Positions 58,945-64,000 of a stretch of DNA of 64,000 nt are shown in pieces. Position 1 is the stretch's first letter, and each line of letters starts with the position of its first letter. The position numbers were made by a program, and so were the translations under genes. Location: contig NC_053418.1 in NCBI RefSeq assembly GCF_016859285.1, positions 5,006,521 to 5,070,520 on the forward strand. Direction: 5' to 3'. Below the pieces are notes generated by a model. That model was not told the origin of the DNA and did no database searches. It saw only the letters and a list, made by a program, of their open reading frames with translations. This DNA is from Xiphias gladius. Its lineage: Eukaryota; Chordata; Actinopteri; Istiophoriformes; Xiphiidae.

Positions 58945-59165
58945 CTTAGGGTCCAAAAACCGGGACCCCGCTATGCTTGTGGGGTGTGACAGCTTTTGTG
59001 GGCACCAAAATGCCGGACCCCACAAATTTATATGGCCGTTTGAGAGTTAGTGTGAGGGTTGGGGTTGGGCATTCAGTCGTGATGGTTAAGGTTAGGGTAA
59101 GGATTTAGGGAACGCCTTAGGTCAATGACGGGTCCCCACAAATATATTAAATCAAGGGTGTGTGT
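58945..59165. repeat. Teleost GGTCCCCACAA-type repeat with telomere-like core
   Basis: Paired blocks (ccgggaccccgct, gccggaccccacaaatt, gggtccccacaaatatatta) bracket ggttaaggttagggtaagg and adjoin the (GT)n tract. This arrangement is common in fish genomes next to GT repeats. Confidence 0.6.
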
Positions 59166-59894
59166 TTGTGTGTGCGTGAGAAGGAGAGATACTCTGATTC
59201 GCCTGCCTCAGAAGATAATAACAGACCATCTTCAGCCGTGTGAAGAAACATGAGCTCGTGTTGGCAGAGGTGACAGCGATGGAGCGTTGGTTTGAGGAGA
59301 GACAGTTGGTTCTTAAAGAGTCTAACATCAGGGCTATTCGGTGTGTGGGTAAACCCTCTGTGCTGACTGCGGGGAGTGTCAGAGGGCATTATGGGAAGAG
59401 GGTGCATGGGGTCTGGGTCTCTGATGTGGGCCCTGTGGTTCCCCCCCGCTTTTCCGGTTCAGAGATGTATATGGAAACCTCTCGTCCCTTGGTGAGCTTC
59501 TGTGTAGCAGACACAAGTTAGGACAAACCGCTGGGGTAGATTAGTTTACTGTACTCTGTGCGTTTGTGTGTGTGTGTGTGTGTGTGTGTCTGCTTGTGCA
59601 TGTAACTTTAAAGGATGTGACTGTTGGAACCAGTGGGAGTTTTAGTCTTTCAGAGTAAGGAAATTCTTACAAAGGAGGTTAACCTTGGTCCTGACTTCTT
59701 CCTGGGTTTCGGTTGATGTTGAACATAGGCACAGGACTTCGATTCAAAGTCAGAGTTTAATTTAGGAATTGATTTTCGCCGTAATTCAAAAGTAAATATT
59801 AAGTGGGTGTGTGGCCAATGTCCTTTTTTGAGTCAACATAACTAGAAAAGCTATTGTAAACAAAAATCAACCTTATGTAAAGAAGTACTAATAT

Positions 59895-60480
59895 ATTAAG
59901 GCTACAGTGTGTAACAGTGTCAACGAGCCTCGCCTTTTTTGACCAATCAGAGAAGCTAAGTACATGAAGACGGTGGGATTCAGTAAAGATCTCTAGAAAA
60001 AGAGTAGTAAGTGGACCTTGAAGTAAGCTGCACCGACCAATATTCTATATTGATAATAAATTAAATAATTTTACGTAATGTGGAGGAGGTTGTGGCCAGT
60101 TCACAGAGAATTGTCACCTGATTTTGCCGTTCTCCACAGCTTGGCATAATGTTTTAGCATCATTCAGCTCTTTTTTTTGGTTTTTACTGTTTTGGTTCAA
60201 TGTCGCACTAGCGCTGTTTTGGCCAAAGCAGGCGACTGTTTTCAGCGAAATAGCTCTAAAAACTAACTGTACGCTAGCTGTGCAGCACCAAAGTTAGCGG
60301 CGAGCTGGAGAACACAGTCGAGCGTTTAGCACCTAAAGTGACAGATATTTATAGTTGGTGGTGACCAAAGCATCGAAGCGGTTGTTTGCTAACATAACAT
60401 AAAGGACACAGTATGTCAGTGTTGTGTTTACAGCTTATTCCAGGTGACGACTAACAAGGCGGGAATAATTTAATAGTGTT
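59895..60480. repeat. Dispersed family R2 copy
   Basis: Starts near ggctacagtgtgtaacagtg and contains agcggcgagctgg, gagcgtttagcacc and gtgttgtgtttacagctt, in common with 45790-46165. Confidence 0.55.
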
Positions 60481-61027
60481 AGACAATTACACATTTGTTT
60501 ACAGGTGGCTTGTAGAGGAACCAATTTGAAAAAAAGTATTGCCAATGTTGTTGTGGGACTATTTGAAGTTAGACACTATGTATTCATCCCCTGCGCTTTA
60601 ATTTTAGCTGTCCAGTGTGAAATCGGCTCATTGGTGAAAACAATGCCTTATCTGTGCTGCACATTATATCTTGTACATATTTCTTATGTATTTTACTCGA
60701 CTGTCAGACTTTAGCTGCATATTCTGTAATTTATAGGTAGCTACTGAAACAGACACCCTCCCGATCCAACGTGAAGAGTAGCATCGTATGTGTTAGGAAA
60801 AAGCGTAGGAAAACCTCAAGAGCAAATAAAATAAAATGGTTGATCGTGATCATTCAGAGGCCTTTTTGTGAACTTTTCGCATGGAGCATGGATAGAAAAA
60901 CTGTTGACAAGATGTTGATTAGTCTGAGTGTTACCTTTACATATTTTTTACCACTGCATTGGGATGAACTCTGGCCAGTATCTTCATACCTCAGCATGTC
61001 AAAGCAATTTGCATGAATAGATTACAC

Positions 61028-61077
61028 CGATCAACCACAACATTAACGCCAGTTACTGGTTTTAATGTCGTGGCTGA
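61028..61077. repeat. Fold-back hairpin (MITE remnant)
   Basis: Two 23-nt arms (atcaaccacaacattaacgc... and the reverse complement atcagccacgacattaaaac...) match at about 19 of 23 positions around a 3-nt loop. One arm recurs at 43910-43938. Confidence 0.65.
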
Positions 61078-61922
61078 TAAGCTTTAGAGGTGCCGTTCTC
61101 TTTTCGGACTTCTGAGATAACGTGAGTCCCTTGCCTTTCACTCAAGGACGTGCAAACGTGTTGGCATCAGTCACACGGCACAGCAGTCTACCGGGGACAC
61201 ATGGTTGCTTTTGCTGTCTGTTCTCTCATCACGCCCTGGAATAATGGGTGACCTGATGGATGGGCTAATCTCCCTAGAACTTTATACTTCTTTAAAGGTT
61301 CCTGTACGTTGCACGTAGGTTCAGTCAATATATCCTGGGTTGTTTTCACACTAAACCCAGTCCGTCTGTTTCCTCTTTGTGTTGTGTTCACGCATAATCA
61401 GGTCCACACCAGCCCATATTGAGCCCACATAAATCTTCAATGGAATGCCAGAAGAGGTTAAGCTTAGCAAGACAATGGAACACACAAACAAAAACCAACC
61501 ACGCACACTGACTTCAACTGGCACTGGGAGCGGGAAGTGACTGCCAAAAGCCTGGGTTATAGCGTTACAGTGGAGAGATGATGCTAAAATGCCAGTTTGG
61601 TCTCAACTCTACTCGCTGAGGGAGAAACACATGCGCTCAATTGGGCAGCTAGCTCGCGGTGCTTGCTAACAGGTGTTATCTGAATAAAAACAGCAGAAAT
61701 GTGAGATCAAATGATTTCAAAAAGGGTGATGCCTAACATTCTCTGACTTTTCTACTGCTTTTGTCAGTTTAATGTAATTGTAAAATGAATAGCTTTGGGT
61801 TTAGGAGTGGGGGTTGGACAAAACAAAAAAATTGTGATGGGCATATTTCACTTTTTTTTTTACTTTTAAAAGACTTAACAAATATTCCACTGAAATCTGT
61901 AAAATAAACAACAGAATATACC

Positions 61923-61948
61923 ATAATAATAATAATAATAATAATAAA
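61923..61948. repeat. (TAA)n microsatellite
   Basis: About eight AAT/TAA units. Confidence 0.95.
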
Positions 61949-63428
61949 CAAAAAGTTGGTTTCAGCCTAACATAAAATGCTCCTTCCACACATGGAAAAA
62001 ACTGAGGGTAATAACAGGCTAGGAAGAGGCTCTTCCTCTGAGCATCACCCAATAATGTTGTACATGTACATGGTACTATATTGACAATATGGTAAATTAA
62101 AAACTAAGCCATAGCCGATTATGCAAATCTCCACATCAAGTGTTACAGTGACACCAGCTAGCAGCTAGTAGCCACTTTTAACAGATATAGAAGAGAAGAC
62201 AAAAAGAGTTACAATCACTGAGAAGCCAGACATGAAGAGTGGAAAGCATGAAAAGGAATAAAATAGAGCAGAGCATTGTTCTTTTTGCATATCCCAACGC
62301 TCATGATACTCAGCATGTCTTGACATGTGAAGACAGGCCAAAGTTTCTGAGAATTCCATCATTTACAGAACATAAGTTGAATCTGACTCACAGCTGGTAA
62401 CGGGAAGAGAAAAAAAAATTTAAAGGTCAGAAATGGTTGCCTCTGTGTCAGCATGCTGCCCATTTACTTCCTGTTGACCTCTGGGTGGTGTCCTGCGAAG
62501 GTCAAGTTGCGGGCAACGCCCTTGTTCTCCCATGCCAAGGGGTTGGACCGCCCATAAAACCACCAACCACTAAAACGGAGAAACAGACCTAGTTATTATA
62601 AACACAATCATGCTTATTATCATGCCACTGTGACTCTCGTCCTGTCGTTTTCAAAGGCTCACATTTGTTTGATCAAAGTATCTCTCTGTGTCATTCCCCG
62701 CTCTCTCCATTTCTCTTTTTAAACTTCCGCTGAGTGCGACTCTTTCATTTTTCTCTCACCTTGTGCAAATCACCACCGGCTCAGTCAGTCGGTCAGGAGT
62801 CCCAGCATACAAAGCAGCCAGGCCAGTTCCAGCTTCAGGATTTATCACAGTGATGGTGGTCAAGGGTAGCCCCCCCCCCTCAGAGGTGAAGAGGCATGAT
62901 GGAGGCGATAGTCGTGTAAAGCACAGAGCGGCAAAGGGAAGGAAAGGGGACGTCCACAGACAAAGTGGTGCAAGGTTGAGTGTGACACTCTGGTCCCTGA
63001 TCCACGGAGGCGGTCCCGTAAGACAACATGGAATTAAGCTGTCAAGCCGTTGCTGGCTGTACACAACTGTCAGGCTTGAAAGAGATAAACAATGTTTAGG
63101 TAAAAGAGTGCATTCATGTGGCCAGAATAGTGGTTTGTGAGGTTTTGCTGCTCAAAGGTCAGTCAAGACTGGTCAGAGTATACTTCTGAATGAGCTGTGA
63201 CATGTTGGTTTTGGATGGAGCTCTGCAAAGTAATGTAATATCTTTACTAAATCTTTCATACGTTTTTTCATCTTAGACTAACTAGATTGTTTTCCTAGTT
63301 TTCTTCCTCCCTCTCTTGCAACCGATTCGCTATTTTCTTCCCTTTCCCTCATTTACACATTTTAATACTCTTATGCATGCGCTGTGTTCCCTCGCCTCTT
63401 TTTGTACCTTGACATTTTACGTATGCAG

Positions 63429-63520
63429 GAGGAGACCCACTCCAGTCAGTGACAATGACATTCTGCTGCTCTCTGCAGCAGTCAGAGCCCATCAGCTGGA
63501 ACACACTCCAGGACGAGGGG
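63429..63520 (+). CDS. Tentative Ig-like exon of the 53-kb gene
   Basis: Bounded by tacgtatgcag and gggg/gtaaat. In the phase left by exon 1 it reads GDPLQSVTMTFCCSLQQSEP then ISWNTLQDEG, with no stop. The second Cys and the Trp are 11 residues apart within a B-strand (SVTMTFCC) and C-strand (ISW) pattern, which is typical of an Ig domain's core. Another phase is also open (RRPTPVSDNDILLLSAAV), so this is a suggestion resting on phase and the Cys-Trp pattern. Confidence 0.35.
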
Positions 63521-64000
63521 GTAAATCAAATACTCAGAGAAAAGTAATGAAATACCATAGAGCCTTATGTTTTTCTATGAATTCTATTACCGTTCAAACA
63601 AACAATTGTTTTCATGAACTCAATTTAATTAACAGAGAATGGAATTTTAAAGGAGGCTTTAAGGCCCCAGGGAGGAATTGGCTGATGCATGAAAACGTTA
63701 CACAAAATATAACTTTCTGCCTAAACGCTGGATTTATATAATTGATGTGAAATCAAAATAATGTGTTATCAGGCCTGGGTGTGTTGATAAAAGGAAGTGC
63801 AGCTTTGCTGTTCCCCAACAGCACTCATTTACTGGTGTATTGTTTCTGCATTTCAAGGAAACAGGAAAAAAACGATTAGACTTAGGCTTGATTTGTTTTG
63901 GTACAAGCCCAAAACCATTCTGGCTTCCTGTCTCTGTATTTCTCTTTTTGAACATACTATTAATAAAGCTTTTGACATGGTATGATTAAGGTAAATTAGC
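63521..64000. other. Window end, no gene recognised
   Basis: AT-rich, presumably intronic if the preceding exon is real. No motif seen. Confidence 0.4.

Larger units (their letters stand above)
53085..63428 (+). other. Putative intron region of the 53-kb gene
   Basis: About 10 kb, if the downstream exons are real. It contains CpG-rich blocks (53800-54010, 54540-55330), the (CA)n/TATGTACAC satellite, R1, R2 and R3 repeats, a GTCCCCACAA-type repeat and a short hairpin. The many open frames in the CpG-rich parts lack domain motifs. Confidence 0.5.

Overview
The window is eukaryotic and almost certainly teleost fish. Its genes have phase-consistent GT/AG introns, a complete susd2 orthologue can be assembled, and near-identical PRY-SPRY (B30.2) exons form a tandem array of the kind common in fish TRIM families. 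The spaces between genes hold dispersed repeats typical of ray-finned fish: a Tc1-like element with IR/DR ends, a 5S/tRNA composite SINE, several MITE-like families and long (CA)n tracts. I see no prokaryotic, plasmid or viral gene system.

Layout. (1) 1-10.4 kb: a minus-strand TRIM locus (5.2-6.5 kb) with RING remnant, B-box, coiled coil and B30.2 in one uninterrupted frame. Two more B30.2 exons lie downstream of it in ~1.8-kb tandem units. A ~470-bp direct duplication (1-475 and 9.22-9.69 kb) flanks this block. (2) 10.4-13.7 kb, minus strand: a complete four-exon short-chain dehydrogenase/reductase gene of the RDH11-14/DHRS13 type, predicted 321 aa. (3) 14.4-38.0 kb, plus strand: complete susd2, 14 exons and 831 aa predicted, divergent from the SDR gene with 702 bp between the two start codons. 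That gap holds a perfect TCTCGCGAGA promoter element. (4) 38-52.8 kb: no gene recognised, only repeats. (5) 52.8-64 kb, plus strand: a CpG-rich promoter-like region and a signal-peptide first exon (53.0 kb). A tentative 24-nt exon (54.3 kb) and a tentative Ig-like exon (63.4 kb) may belong to a membrane or secreted protein that continues past the window. Intron 1 holds a ~490-bp (CA)n/TATGTACAC satellite and a second CpG-rich block.

The genes do not form a pathway. The TRIM array is probably innate-immune: a very strong ISRE-like sequence sits directly upstream of the RING remnant. The SDR is a membrane-anchored, NAD(P)-dependent enzyme, probably acting on retinoids or other lipids. SUSD2 is a type I surface adhesion protein. 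The oddest features are the ISRE abutting a 5'-truncated RING, the recent B30.2 tandem expansion, the TGACAG minisatellite in the SDR leader, and the composite 5S-tRNA SINE. Exon borders were read by eye from splice consensus, reading frame and protein-family knowledge. No database search was run.
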